Shown: one piece after another, positions 18,885 to 26,567 of the stretch
Position numbering within the stretch: the stretch's first letter is position 1
How the letters are laid out: every line of letters starts with the position of its first letter
Source: Terriglobia bacterium
GTDB lineage: Bacteria; Acidobacteriota; Terriglobia; JAJPHL01
Reading direction: 5' to 3'
Assembly (NCBI GenBank): GCA_021325275.1
Contig: JAJPHL010000033.1
Span: 1 to 63,290 of the forward strand
Length of the DNA: 63,290 nt
The notes under the pieces: generated by a model
What the model was told of the DNA's origin: nothing
What the model saw: only the letters and a program-made list of their open reading frames with translations
The model's database searches: none
Made by a program: the position numbers and the translations under genes

Positions 18885-19283
18885 TTAGTTCCCGCCGGAC
18901 GCCGCGGCCATTTGCGCGAACGTCACATAATGTCCGCCGGGATCGCGCACCCCGAATTCGCGTGATCCGTAAAACGTGGTGCGCGTGTCGAAGGCTTTGG
19001 GCGTGTCTTTCAGCGCGGCCAGCGGCTCCTCGAGATTCTCCACTTCGAGATACAGAAACGTAGGTCCCCTGCGGAAGTCCGCGGCCATGGCCGCGATGTC
19101 GCCTTCGCCCGAGGCGTAGGTTTGATACATCAACTCGACGGGTCCGTTTTGCAGCATCACGAAACCCAGCTTGTCGCCGTGCGGGACCTCAACGGTTTTC
19201 GCAAAGCCCAGGCGCTCCCAAAACGCGACGACCGGCTCGATCTCGGCGACGAACAGTACGGCGGTGCACTTCTTGGCGGTCAT
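18885..19283 (-). CDS. VOC family protein paired with a PadR regulator
   Basis: This 132-aa glyoxalase/bleomycin-resistance-like protein starts MTAKKCTAVLFVAEIEPVVAFWERLGF and ends with FGVRDPGGHYVTFAQ. AGGAGG sits 5 nt before the ATG at 19283. Nineteen upstream in-frame codons were discarded because they would run through the operator region. It is transcribed divergently from the PadR gene across a 75-nt gap containing two near-identical operator-like sites. It is therefore likely to be the regulated target, perhaps a drug- or toxin-inactivating or -binding protein. Confidence 0.88.
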   Translation of the reverse strand: MTAKKCTAVLFVAEIEPVVAFWERLGFAKTVEVPHGDKLGFVMLQNGPVELMYQTYASGEGDIAAMAADFRRGPTFLYLEVENLEEPLAALKDTPKAFDTRTTFYGSREFGVRDPGGHYVTFAQMAAASGGN

Positions 19284-19306
19284 ATGTTCCTCCTGTGACA
19301 ACAACG

Positions 19307-19354
19307 CTAGTCTAATTAAGACTAGGTTTCTTGTCAACATCTAATTTAGACTAG
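19307..19354. promoter_or_regulatory. Two operator-like sites between VOC and padR
   Basis: TCTAATTAAGACTAG (19311-19325) and TCTAATTTAGACTAG (19340-19354) differ at one base and are spaced 29 bp start to start, close to three helical turns. The first is the core of a palindrome, CTAGTCT-AATTA-AGACTAG (19307-19325). PadR proteins bind such AT-rich palindromes as dimers. The second site ends 4 nt before the padR start codon, so self-repression is expected. Confidence 0.65.
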
Positions 19355-19358
19355 TGTC

Positions 19359-19964
19359 ATGCCCCGAACGAAGAATCTGGAACTCACCACACCCGACCTC
19401 GTCCTGTTGAGCTTGCTTTCCGAGCAGGCGATGCACGGTTATCAGGCCAATCTGGAACTGGAGCGCCGGTGCATTCGCGATTGGGCGGCGATCTCCCGCC
19501 CGCAAGTCTACTATTCGCTCGAAAAACTGGCTCGCCAGGGCATGATCCGCGCGGCCTCGGACGAAGGAGATGCGGACGGACCCGAGCGTCACGTTTATTC
19601 AACGACGGCCCGCGGTTTGCAAGCGCTGGCCGACGCACTGGGCTCGGCGGAGTGGACGAATCAGCGCGACCGCCCGCCGTTTCTTACCTGGCTCGCCCTC
19701 AGTTGGCGCTTGCCGCCGGCGATTGTGCGCGCGCAGATCGAACGTCGCCGCGATTTTCTCGAAGAGGAACTCGCGCGCGAGCGCGAGACTCTCCGGGGCG
19801 TAATACAAGAGGTAGGGCACCGCGATCACGAGGCCGTGTGGATGATCTCGCTGATGATTGCGCAATTCGAAACGGAACTGCGCTGGCTGAAGAAGGTCGC
19901 GCGGCGATTGCCCTATCGCGCGCCTGCCAAGAATCACGGCCACAAGGAAAGCAAGGTCGGTTGA
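19359..19964 (+). CDS. PadR family transcriptional regulator
   Basis: This 201-aa protein has the PadR winged helix at residues 8-90. LVLLSLLSEQAMHGYQ is followed by SRPQVYYSLEKLARQGMI, the recognition helix, and RHVYSTTARGLQAL, the wing. The C-terminal half has the PadR dimerisation helices (about residues 100-185), so this is the longer two-domain form. PadR regulators usually repress a neighbouring detoxification or efflux gene until a small aromatic or drug-like ligand binds. Here the neighbour is the divergent VOC gene. No Shine-Dalgarno sequence is visible before the ATG, which follows operator 2 almost directly. Confidence 0.92.
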   Translation: MPRTKNLELTTPDLVLLSLLSEQAMHGYQANLELERRCIRDWAAISRPQVYYSLEKLARQGMIRAASDEGDADGPERHVYSTTARGLQALADALGSAEWTNQRDRPPFLTWLALSWRLPPAIVRAQIERRRDFLEEELARERETLRGVIQEVGHRDHEAVWMISLMIAQFETELRWLKKVARRLPYRAPAKNHGHKESKVG

Positions 19965-19965
19965 C

Positions 19966-20144
19966 ACAAAGCACACAGAGGACGCAGAGAACACAGAGAA
20001 AAACAAAAATCATTTGGCGCGATGTACAGCATGCACAAGATTTTCGTTGGCACTCGAGCGTGCAGGCTGTGAATCTGTTCCATTCGAGCTTCTTGTTTTC
20101 TCTGTGACCTCTGTGCGCTCTGTGATCTTTGTGTCAAGGTGCCT
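19966..20144. repeat. Long inverted repeat of CACAGAGG/CGCAGAGA words
   Basis: The left arm (19966-20009, words such as acacagagg and acgcagaga) pairs with the right arm (about 20094-20144). A spacer of about 85 nt between them shows no coding. The same word family occurs at 18.7 and 56.5 kb. The rest of the gap up to the riboswitch (20145-20213) shows nothing clear. Confidence 0.8.
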
Positions 20145-20213
20145 AGGTTGATTACTTCGCCCGAAGGAGTGTTGCGCCGCGACGCGTTTTGCGCAATGAT
20201 GGTGGTTGTAAGC

Positions 20214-20282
20214 AAGGGTGAAGGGGTTCACCTTTAACCGCCGGTCCCTCCGATTTTTCAGGACGGCTGATGACTCCTGACA
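20214..20282 (+). ncRNA. Fluoride riboswitch (crcB motif)
   Basis: The aptamer core is recognisable as GGTGAAGGGGTTCACC followed by TTTAACCGCC and GGCTGATGACTCCTGA. P1 pairs GGTG with CACC. P3 pairs GCC(G)GTCC with GGACGGC. The GGGGT loop can form the pseudoknot with ACTCC in the conserved GATGACTCCT tail. It lies 67 nt upstream of a fluoride exporter gene, the classic target. Binding of fluoride would relieve transcription termination or translational block. A further stem around 20282-20312 may be the expression platform. Confidence 0.9.
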
Positions 20283-20349
20283 AGCTGGACTTGTCGCGGC
20301 GTCATGGCCTTTCCGCAACAAGCCAGCAGAATACAGAGAGAGGTTTGCC

Positions 20350-20724
20350 GTGGATCGATATCTAGTCGTATTGGCCGGTGCGGGACTGGGTGGATTGGGC
20401 CGCTACGCGCTCGGCACGTGGATCATGGAAAAGTCCGGCGCGCGCTTTCCGCTGGGGACATTTTTCATCAACGTGAGTGGCGCCTTTCTCATTGGGCTGC
20501 TGATGACCATGTTCACCGAACGTCTGATGCCGCATCCCAATTGGCGGCTATTCTTAGTAGTAGGCGTGCTCGGCGGCTACACCACGTTCTCAAGCTTCGA
20601 GTGGGAAGCGTATTCGGCCGTTCGCGGCGGCGACCGCTGGATGGGCTTGTTGTACGTGGCGTCGAGCGTGATCCTGGGATATGTCGCTGTGTGGCTCGGC
20701 GCGGTGCTCGTGGCTCGCCGCTAG
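20350..20724 (+). CDS. crcB: Fluoride ion channel CrcB/Fluc
   Basis: This 124-aa, four-helix membrane channel exports fluoride as a dual-topology dimer. Family hallmarks are GLGRYALGTW near residue 18, GTFFINVSGAFLIG with the conserved Asn (about residue 42), and GGYTTFSSFEWE with the pore-lining Phe and Ser/Thr track (about residue 75). It starts with GTG. No better start is in frame with the family N-terminus. The riboswitch upstream places it under fluoride control. The DUF190 gene starts 10 nt after its stop, a common pairing. Confidence 0.95.
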   Translation: MDRYLVVLAGAGLGGLGRYALGTWIMEKSGARFPLGTFFINVSGAFLIGLLMTMFTERLMPHPNWRLFLVVGVLGGYTTFSSFEWEAYSAVRGGDRWMGLLYVASSVILGYVAVWLGAVLVARR

Positions 20725-20734
20725 GAGGAATCGA

Positions 20735-21073
20735 ATGCTGTCGGAAGGTCCCGCCAAGAAGGTCACGATTTTCCTAAATGAAGACGCGAAACGGCGTGCC
20801 GGATCGTTGCACGAAGCGATCATGCAGTTTTTGTTGCGCAAACAGGTCGCCGGCGCGACCGCCATCCACGCCTTCGAAGGCTTTGGCGCGCATCACGTGA
20901 TGCACACTCCGCGCATCGAGGCGCTCGCCGAGCACTTGCCGGTGCGCATCGAGTTTGTCGAAACCGCCGCGACGGTCGAGGCGCTTCTGCCCGAGCTCTG
21001 CGAAATGGTCACCGACGGGCTGATCGAAGTGCAAGAGACCACGGTCGTGAAAGTGGCGCGGTCCGCGCGCTGA
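20735..21073 (+). CDS. DUF190 family protein (PII-like fold)
   Basis: This 112-aa cytoplasmic protein belongs to DUF190. It shows KKVTIFLNEDAKR and the AIMQFLLRKQVAGATAIHAFEGFGAH segment, which carries the conserved glycine-rich turn. DUF190 proteins are predicted to have a PII-like fold and are often encoded next to crcB, but their job is not established. TAGGAGG lies 6 nt before the ATG at 20735. The in-frame extension upstream overlaps crcB and was rejected. It is expected to share the fluoride-induced transcript. Confidence 0.88.
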   Translation: MLSEGPAKKVTIFLNEDAKRRAGSLHEAIMQFLLRKQVAGATAIHAFEGFGAHHVMHTPRIEALAEHLPVRIEFVETAATVEALLPELCEMVTDGLIEVQETTVVKVARSAR

Positions 21074-21088
21074 GACGACTGCGATTTC

Positions 21089-21097
21089 TGGTAAGCT
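21089..21097 (+). promoter_or_regulatory. Extended -10 box for the toxin-antitoxin pair
   Basis: TGGTAAGCT (TGn extended -10) ends 6 nt before the ATG of the antitoxin gene. A leaderless mRNA is predicted. It lies just after the DUF190 stop, so the pair has its own promoter. Confidence 0.45.
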
Positions 21098-21103
21098 GAA
21101 CCA

Positions 21104-21379
21104 ATGAGTGAGCGACAGCACGCCCACGAACTGCTCGACCAACTCGGTCCTGACCAGTTGGCTGCCGTCAGCCATCTGCTGGAGACGATGGTCGGAACGG
21201 AAGAGGACCGCGACACGCTTAGCCCTGCCGAACGCCAAGCGATCGCCGAGGCGGACGAGTGGCGCAAGCACAACCAGCCGATTTCGAACGAAGAGGTCTT
21301 AGCGGATTTTGGGCTGACGGCAGGCGATTGGGAAAAGATGGGACAGGAGCCGCACGACCGGTCCAGGCACAATGGGTAA
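21104..21379 (+). CDS. Antitoxin of a RelE-type module
   Basis: This 91-aa acidic protein starts MSERQHAHELLDQLGPDQL. A helical N-terminal half is followed by a segment rich in Glu and Asp (EEDRDTLSPAERQAIAEADE) that could wrap the toxin. It overlaps the toxin gene by 8 nt, the normal order for type II modules. No clear ribbon-helix-helix motif is visible, so how it autoregulates is open. Identification rests mainly on its size and its partner gene. Confidence 0.75.
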   Translation: MSERQHAHELLDQLGPDQLAAVSHLLETMVGTEEDRDTLSPAERQAIAEADEWRKHNQPISNEEVLADFGLTAGDWEKMGQEPHDRSRHNG

Positions 21380-21623
21380 GCGCGTTGTTTGGATGGCGCA
21401 AGCCAGGGCCGATCTTCGCGCCATCCCGCAGCCAATCGCGCTCCAGATTCTAAAAACACTCGCACGCTACGTTCAAACCGGCGAGGGCGATACCAAGCAG
21501 CTTCGCGGCATCGAGCCGCCGCTGCTCCGGCTAAGGGCTCAGGATCACCGAATCTTTTTTCGCCCCAGCGCAGATACCATCGAAGTCTCTCGCGTACTTG
21601 ACCGGAAGGACGCGTATCGCTAA
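21372..21623 (+). CDS. RelE/ParE-superfamily toxin
   Basis: This 83-aa basic protein starts KRVVWMAQARADLRAI. It continues with the pattern of RelE/ParE toxins: a long helical hairpin, then LRGIEPPLLRLRAQDHRIFF and the last strand TIEVSRVLDRKDAYR. RelE-like toxins cleave mRNA on the ribosome, whereas ParE-like ones inhibit gyrase. The Arg-rich segment and the C-terminal RKDAYR fit the RelE side. It is translated with the antitoxin through an 8-nt overlap. Confidence 0.85.
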   Translation: MGKRVVWMAQARADLRAIPQPIALQILKTLARYVQTGEGDTKQLRGIEPPLLRLRAQDHRIFFRPSADTIEVSRVLDRKDAYR

Positions 21624-21636
21624 TGTTTCTGACTCC

Positions 21637-21936
21637 ATGAAACGTCCCAAATCGCTATTCACGATCGTAATGGGTTTTGAAGGGACCACCTCGGTGTCCC
21701 AGTTCCGCGCTGTCTCCGTTCAGGATGCATACGATCGTTGGCTCCGTGCGCTTCGAAGACCTCGCGAATACGGGCTAACCGCGCGCCAGCGGAAGCTGCT
21801 GTCCAAGGCCTTCGACGACGGCATAGGGCCCGTACGGCTCAAGGGTCTTACGAATGCGTGGTGTACTAGCGTTCTTGCAGCGGACGACAGTTCGTGCGCT
21901 CTCCTGAATATTGTTGAAACGGCGGCTCACAGTTGA
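21637..21936 (+). CDS. Small hypothetical protein
   Basis: This 99-aa protein is not recognised. It has no signal peptide or membrane segment. The N-terminal part (FTIVMGFEGTTSVSQFRAVS, then AYDRWLRALRRP) looks like one compact alpha/beta unit and ends with a Cys- and Ser-containing tail. The ATG at 21637 was chosen; a start 13 codons earlier would overlap the toxin end. The stop codon lies inside the rplM -35 box. Base composition is less GC-rich than the flanking genes. It could be a remnant of the same accessory insertion as the toxin pair. Confidence 0.5.
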   Translation: MKRPKSLFTIVMGFEGTTSVSQFRAVSVQDAYDRWLRALRRPREYGLTARQRKLLSKAFDDGIGPVRLKGLTNAWCTSVLAADDSSCALLNIVETAAHS

Positions 21937-21962
21937 CGAAATCGCACTTTTCACGGTAGAAT
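21933..21962 (+). promoter_or_regulatory. Promoter of rplM-rpsI
   Basis: TTGACG (21933-21938) and TAGAAT (21957-21962) are spaced 18 nt. The predicted start near 21969 gives a leader of about 33 nt, which contains a weak CAGGG ribosome-binding site before the ATG at 22002. Confidence 0.65.
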
Positions 21963-22001
21963 CAGTAGTTTGTTCACTCTTGGTGAAAGCGAGTTACAGG
22001 G

Positions 22002-22433
22002 ATGACGACGTATTTCCCATCTTCTTCGCTCGAAGGAAAACAGTGGTTGATCATCGATGCCGATGGTCAAGTGCTGGGCCGCCTGGCGGCGCGCGTGGCG
22101 CGCCTGCTCATGGGCAAGCACAAGCCCACCTATACCACCTTTATCGATACGGGCGATCATGTTATAGTCATTAATGCGAGCAAGATCCAGCTTACCGGTA
22201 ACAAGCTGAACCAAAAACTCTACCGGTATTACTCCGGATATCCAGGCGGCCTGCGTGAGGATAAGGCTGCCCATGTCAAAGAGACCCGCCCGGACCGCAT
22301 GGTTCGCGAGGCCATCGAGGGCATGCTTCCGAAGAACAAGCTGGGCAAGGCGATGATCCGCAAGCTGAAGGTTTACGTGGGCGATAAACATCCCCACGCC
22401 AGCCAGAAGCCGGTCGCCGCGCCCGCCCGATAG
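22002..22433 (+). CDS. rplM: 50S ribosomal protein L13
   Basis: This 143-aa protein of the large subunit matches L13 throughout: WLIIDADGQVLGRLAARVARLLMGKHK near the start, DTGDHVIVINASKIQLTG, YRYYSGYPGGLR, and MLPKNKLGKAMIRKLKVYVGDKHPH near the end. The length is normal. It is the first gene of the universal rplM-rpsI pair, 41 nt before rpsI. In E. coli, L13 represses its own operon, and a leader-based control here is possible but no conserved structure was recognised. Confidence 0.98.
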   Translation: MTTYFPSSSLEGKQWLIIDADGQVLGRLAARVARLLMGKHKPTYTTFIDTGDHVIVINASKIQLTGNKLNQKLYRYYSGYPGGLREDKAAHVKETRPDRMVREAIEGMLPKNKLGKAMIRKLKVYVGDKHPHASQKPVAAPAR

Positions 22434-22474
22434 GCGAATCAAGGAAACATAAGCGAACGTAGAAAAGGATTCGA

Positions 22475-22966
22475 ATGGCAGAAGAAACAGAACAGCAGCA
22501 ACCGGTCGCCGCAGCCGCACCCACCGTACCCGCACCACCAGCCGAACCTGTGGAGCCGGCGCCGGTCTTGAGTCCCAACTTTACGCGTGCCTACGGCACG
22601 GGACGCCGCAAGGAAGCGGTTGCGCGCGTCTATCTGTTGCCCGGATCGGGCAAGTTTACGGTGAACGGCCGCACGGTGGAAGATTTCTTCCCGCGGCAGA
22701 CCTTGCGATTTGTCGTGTTTCAACCGCTCGACGCCACCAACACGAAAGCGCTGTTCGATGTGCGCGTGACGGTGCGCGGCGGCGGTCCGATGGGTCAGGC
22801 TTCGGCCACGCGCCTGGGAGTGGCGCGGGCCTTGCTCGAGTACAACATCGAGCTGCGCAAGAAACTCAAGAAGCTCGGATTCCTCACGCGCGATGCGCGT
22901 GTGCACGAGCGCAAAAAGTACGGTCAGAAGGGCGCTCGCAAGCGCTTCCAGTTCTCGAAGCGTTAA
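22475..22966 (+). CDS. rpsI: 30S ribosomal protein S9 with N-terminal extension
   Basis: This 163-aa protein carries the S9 core from about residue 36 ([15 protein letters not shown]) to the tRNA-contacting C-terminus [17 protein letters not shown]. The first ~33 residues are an Ala/Pro/Glu-rich tail ([18 protein letters not shown]) absent from most bacterial S9 proteins of ~130 aa. AAGGA before the ATG at 22475 supports the extension as real. The Lys-Arg C-terminus is intact. Confidence 0.97.
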   Translation: MAEETEQQQPVAAAAPTVPAPPAEPVEPAPVLSPNFTRAYGTGRRKEAVARVYLLPGSGKFTVNGRTVEDFFPRQTLRFVVFQPLDATNTKALFDVRVTVRGGGPMGQASATRLGVARALLEYNIELRKKLKKLGFLTRDARVHERKKYGQKGARKRFQFSKR

Positions 22967-22972
22967 TGGATC

Positions 22973-22999
22973 GCGGGGACCGCGCGTTGCGGTCCCCGC
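22973..22999 (+). terminator. Strong hairpin after rpsI
   Basis: GCGGGGACCGC and GCGGTCCCCGC form a perfect 11-bp stem with a 5-nt loop, seven bases after the rpsI stop. A T-run follows only about 14 nt downstream, so termination efficiency is uncertain. The 230-nt gap to rpsB also serves as the rpsB leader. Confidence 0.6.
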
Positions 23000-23196
23000 C
23001 TTATCTTGGCGTTGTTTTTTTCCTGGTTTGGGTCTGTGGTCTCGCGGTTGACCTGTAGGTTTCTCGGAGAGAGTCCACCCCATCCTTTCCTGGTTTTCAT
23101 CGGGAGCGTTCCCGTTGGCGCCGGGAAATTTAAATCCGGCCGGGCCAGTTCGCCGGACGGATTGCACACTTCCCTGCGGGGAATAAAGGAGGTTGT

Positions 23197-24066
23197 TTGC
23201 CGTCTATCACCATGAAGGAATTGCTCGAGGCGGGAGTCCACTTCGGGCACCAGACCAAACGTTGGAATCCCAAGATGAAGGAATACATCTTCGGAGAACG
23301 CAACGGGATCTACATCATCGACCTGCAAAAGACCCTGAAGATGTTCAAGGAAGCGGCCAAGTTCGTCGCCACCATCACCGGCGAGGGAAAGACCGTGTTG
23401 TTCGTCGGGACCAAGCGCCAAGCGCAGGAGGCCGTTTCGGAAGAAGCGGGCCGCTGCGGCATGTACTACGTGAATCAGCGCTGGCTCGGCGGATTGCTCA
23501 CCAATTTCACTACGATCCAGAAGTCGATCAAGCGGCTCAAGGAAATCGAAACGATGTCGCAAGACGGGCGCTACGAGATGCTTCCCAAGAAGGAAGTGAT
23601 CAAGCTCGAACGCGAGCGCAAACATCTCGAGCAGAACCTCTCGGGCATCAAAAACATGGGTTCGCTGCCCGACGCGCTGTTCGTCATCGACTCCCACAAG
23701 GAGCAGATTGCGGTGCGCGAAGCGCGCAAACTGGGCATCCCGGTGATCGGCATCGTCGACACCAACTGCGATCCCGAGGAAGTGGATCACATCATCCCGG
23801 GCAACGACGACGCGCTGCGCGCCATTCGCTTGTTCACTTCGAAGATCGCCGATGCGTGTCTCGAAGGACGCGGCCTTGCCGAGCGCAATCAGTCGGAGAG
23901 TCCGGCGGCGGAAGAAGAAGCCGAAGCGGATTATTCGATGGCCGAATTCGGATCGTTCACGGCGATTCCCGCCAAAGACGAAATGCCGGAAGACCTTGTG
24001 GAACGCAAGGGACCGGCGTCGGAAGGCGAGCCGGCGGCGGAACTCGAACCGGCGGCCAAGGCGTAA
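23197..24066 (+). CDS. rpsB: 30S ribosomal protein S2
   Basis: This 289-aa protein matches S2 ([22 protein letters not shown], then [22 protein letters not shown] and [14 protein letters not shown]). The start is TTG at 23197. AAAGGAGG ends 4 nt upstream of it, and the resulting N-terminus [12 protein letters not shown] aligns with the usual S2 N-terminus. The ATG five codons later would be too far from the Shine-Dalgarno site. An acidic Ala/Glu-rich tail of ~50 residues extends the C-terminus. It is first of rpsB-tsf-pyrH-frr. Confidence 0.97.
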   Translation: MPSITMKELLEAGVHFGHQTKRWNPKMKEYIFGERNGIYIIDLQKTLKMFKEAAKFVATITGEGKTVLFVGTKRQAQEAVSEEAGRCGMYYVNQRWLGGLLTNFTTIQKSIKRLKEIETMSQDGRYEMLPKKEVIKLERERKHLEQNLSGIKNMGSLPDALFVIDSHKEQIAVREARKLGIPVIGIVDTNCDPEEVDHIIPGNDDALRAIRLFTSKIADACLEGRGLAERNQSESPAAEEEAEADYSMAEFGSFTAIPAKDEMPEDLVERKGPASEGEPAAELEPAAKA

Positions 24067-24070
24067 ACCA

Positions 24071-24180
24071 GTGCTGAGTCCTGAGTGTTGAGTGCTGAGT
24101 CCGGAAGGACCAGCACTCGGCGACTCAAGCCTCGGCGCTTTTTTCTCATTCTCAGCACTCAGGACTCAGCACTCAGCACT
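24071..24180. repeat. Heptamer-word hairpin between rpsB and tsf
   Basis: Left words gctgagt, cctgagt, gttgagt, gctgagt (24071-24102) face right words ctcagca and ctcagga (24151-24180) across about 45 nt containing a T6 run. The right arm ends 5 nt before the tsf start codon and occupies the place of a Shine-Dalgarno site. It belongs to the same word family as the elements at 1.2, 28.0 and 55.0 kb. Confidence 0.85.
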
Positions 24181-24185
24181 TTCTT

Positions 24186-25055
24186 ATGATTACCGCACAG
24201 CAAGTGAAAGACCTGCGCGAGAAGACCAGCGCGCCCATGATGGATTGCAAAAACGCTCTCACCGAAGCCAACGGCGATATGGCCGCGGCCGAGGTGATCC
24301 TGCGCAAGCGCGGCATCGCCACGGCGCAGAAGAAGGCCGGCCGCGCGGCGCAAGAAGGATTGGTCGCTACCGTGGTCCGTCCCGACGCTTCGGTCGGCGC
24401 GATGCTCGAAATCAATTGCGAAAGCGACTTTGTGGCGCGCACCGATGCGTTCCAAGCGTTGCTCAAGAATCTCACCGAGCAAGTGGCGGCGCAAAATCCC
24501 GCATCGCTCGAAGCATTTCTCGATTCGCCGTACGGATCGAGCGGACACTCGGTGAAGGAAGCGGTCGGCGAGGCCGTCGGCAAACTCGGCGAGAACATTG
24601 TGGTGCGCCGTTTCGCAAGGTACGCCCACGAGGGCAACGGCTGGATGTCCAGCTACGTCCATCACGGCAAGATTGGTGTGCTTGTGCAGGCGTCGACCGA
24701 CAAGCCCGCGACCGACGCGCTGAAGGAAGCGCTGAAAGACGTGGCCATGCACGTAGCGGCATCGGATCCCCGCTGTATCGCGCGCGAGCACGTCGATTCG
24801 GCGCTGCTCGCCACCGAGCGCGACATCCAATTGTCGCGTGCGCGGACCGAAGGCAAGCCCGAAAAAATCCTCGAGAAGATCGTGGAAGGGCGTCTCGCCA
24901 AGTTCTACGAGGAAATTTGCCTACTGGAGCAGCCCTTCATCCGCGAAACGAACATGAGCGTGTCGCAATGGCTCGGTTCGAAAGCCGGGGAGATCGGCAA
25001 AGTCAACATTGTGGCGTTCACCCGCTTCAAAGTGGGCGAAGGCGTGGCAGCGTAA
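24186..25055 (+). CDS. tsf: Elongation factor Ts
   Basis: This 289-aa guanine nucleotide exchange factor recycles EF-Tu-GDP. The N-terminal module is classic: ITAQQVKDLREKTSAPMMDCKNAL, then ILRKRGIATAQKKAGRAAQEG. The EF-Tu contact motif is EINCESDFVARTDAF. The second half of the core dimerisation domain (HMH-like region VAMHVAASDPR) is present. The length is normal. The start is fixed by family alignment, yet the 20 nt before it show no Shine-Dalgarno sequence, only the arm of a hairpin repeat. Confidence 0.97.
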   Translation: MITAQQVKDLREKTSAPMMDCKNALTEANGDMAAAEVILRKRGIATAQKKAGRAAQEGLVATVVRPDASVGAMLEINCESDFVARTDAFQALLKNLTEQVAAQNPASLEAFLDSPYGSSGHSVKEAVGEAVGKLGENIVVRRFARYAHEGNGWMSSYVHHGKIGVLVQASTDKPATDALKEALKDVAMHVAASDPRCIAREHVDSALLATERDIQLSRARTEGKPEKILEKIVEGRLAKFYEEICLLEQPFIRETNMSVSQWLGSKAGEIGKVNIVAFTRFKVGEGVAA

Positions 25056-25059
25056 CGGC

Positions 25060-25178
25060 GAGTTCCGAGTTCCGAGTACCGAGTTCCGAGTCAAGAACCG
25101 AGGCGAGTTTCGAGTCCGAGTTCCGAGTTAAGAACCGACCTAGTTTTCACTCGGAACTCGGAACTAGGAACTCGGAAC
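25060..25178. repeat. Heptamer-word hairpin (TTCCGAG words) between tsf and pyrH
   Basis: The left half repeats the 7-nt word ttccgag with variants (taccgag, tttcgag). The right half (25150-25178) has ctcggaa words. The arms can fold into a long imperfect hairpin within the otherwise conserved tsf-pyrH operon. A new -10-like TACAAT (25190-25195) follows, so pyrH may be transcribed separately. Confidence 0.85.
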
Positions 25179-25220
25179 TTTCCTTGTAGTACAATCTTTC
25201 CAGCACCCCAGGAGAAGCCC

Positions 25221-25973
25221 TTGGCGTCTGCGCCGGTCTACAAGCGAGTCCTCATCAAACTAAGCGGGGAAGTATTGGCTGCCGGACAAGGTTTCGGCAT
25301 CAACGCCGCGCGCACCAAGGAAATCGCCGAAGAACTCGACGACTTGCACCGCATGTCGGTGGAAGTGGCGGTGGTGATCGGCGGAGGCAACTTCATTCGC
25401 GGCGGCGCGCAAGAGGCCGCTGGACACATCGAACGCGTGGCCGCCGACCACATGGGCATGCTCGCCACGGTGGTCAACGCGCTGGCGCTGCAAGATGCGC
25501 TCGAAAAACTGCATTGCTTCACGCGCGTGATGACGGCCATCGAAATGAATCAAGTCGCCGAGCCGTTCATCCGCCGCCGCGCGATTCGCCATCTGGAAAA
25601 AGGACGCGTGGTGATCTTCGGCGCGGGAACGGGCAGTCCGTTCTTTTCCACCGACACCGCGGCGTCGCTGCGCGCCATGGAAATCAAGGCCGACGTGATC
25701 CTGAAGGCCACCAAAGTCGACGGCCTGTACGACGCCGATCCCGCCAAGGTGAAAGACGCGCAACTGGTGCCCGAAATCAGCTACAGCGACGTGCTGGTGC
25801 GCAACCTGGGCGTCATGGATTTCACGGCCATCTCCATGTGCCGCGATTACAAGCTCCCCATTGTTGTTTTCAACCTCAACGTTCGCGGAAACATGCGGAA
25901 AATCGTGCTCGGCGAAAAAATCGGATCGCTGGTTCACGCCGAGGCAGACGTTCCGCAGGCCGTCGGACACTAA
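25221..25973 (+). CDS. pyrH: UMP kinase
   Basis: This 250-aa amino-acid-kinase-fold enzyme phosphorylates UMP to UDP. Family segments are [15 protein letters not shown] near the start, [28 protein letters not shown] and [15 protein letters not shown]. The start is TTG at 25221 with CAGGAG 7 nt upstream, and no ATG lies near the family N-terminus. The bacterial hexameric form is regulated by GTP and UTP. It lies 18 nt before frr, the usual order. Confidence 0.97.
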   Translation: MASAPVYKRVLIKLSGEVLAAGQGFGINAARTKEIAEELDDLHRMSVEVAVVIGGGNFIRGGAQEAAGHIERVAADHMGMLATVVNALALQDALEKLHCFTRVMTAIEMNQVAEPFIRRRAIRHLEKGRVVIFGAGTGSPFFSTDTAASLRAMEIKADVILKATKVDGLYDADPAKVKDAQLVPEISYSDVLVRNLGVMDFTAISMCRDYKLPIVVFNLNVRGNMRKIVLGEKIGSLVHAEADVPQAVGH

Positions 25974-25991
25974 AAAACGAGCGGAGACCGT

Positions 25992-26555
25992 ATGGAATCT
26001 CTCAAAGAAGTGGTTCCTGTAACTCGCAAGCGAATGGAGAAAGCTGTCGAGGATTTACGCGCCGAACTGAGCAGCGTGCGCACCGGCCGCGCGTCGGTGA
26101 ACCTGCTCGATCACATCAAAGTGGATTACTACGGCACGCCCACGCTGGTGAATCAGATGGCCACGCTTTCGGTGCCGGAAGCGAGCATGGTGGTGGTGCA
26201 GCCGTGGGACGTCACGCAGATCGGCGCGATCGAGAAAGCGATCCGCGCGTCGGACCTGGGGCTGAATCCCATGAACGACGGCAAAGTGGTGCGCGTGCCG
26301 GTGCCGCCGCTCACCGAGGAACGCCGTAAGGATCTGGTGAAGCATCTACACGGGGCGGTGGAAGCGCATCGCATCGGCGTGCGCACGGCGCGTCGCGAGG
26401 CCAACGAAGCGCTGAAGAAACTGATGAAGGACAAGAAAATCAGCGAAGACGACGAGCGCAAGGGTCTCGATGAAGTGCAGAAACTCACCGACGACTTCAT
26501 CAAGAAGCTCGACGATTTGAGCAAGACCAAGGAAGCGGAAATACTAAAGGTCTGA
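25992..26555 (+). CDS. frr: Ribosome recycling factor
   Basis: This 187-aa protein splits post-termination ribosomes together with EF-G. It has the two-domain RRF layout: helical domain I at both ends, domain II in the middle (NLLDHIKVDYYGTPTLVNQMA to VVQPWDVTQIGAIEKAI), then DLGLNPMNDGKVVRVPVPPLTEERRK and the closing helix. The length is normal. GCGGAG lies upstream of the ATG. It follows pyrH by 18 nt. Confidence 0.98.
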   Translation: MESLKEVVPVTRKRMEKAVEDLRAELSSVRTGRASVNLLDHIKVDYYGTPTLVNQMATLSVPEASMVVVQPWDVTQIGAIEKAIRASDLGLNPMNDGKVVRVPVPPLTEERRKDLVKHLHGAVEAHRIGVRTARREANEALKKLMKDKKISEDDERKGLDEVQKLTDDFIKKLDDLSKTKEAEILKV

Positions 26556-26567
26556 GGCGGGCGGCCC

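Noticed and set aside
24071-25178. CRISPR-like array between rpsB, tsf and pyrH
   Set aside because: Units are 7 nt, contiguous and without unique spacers. They form hairpins and no cas gene is present.
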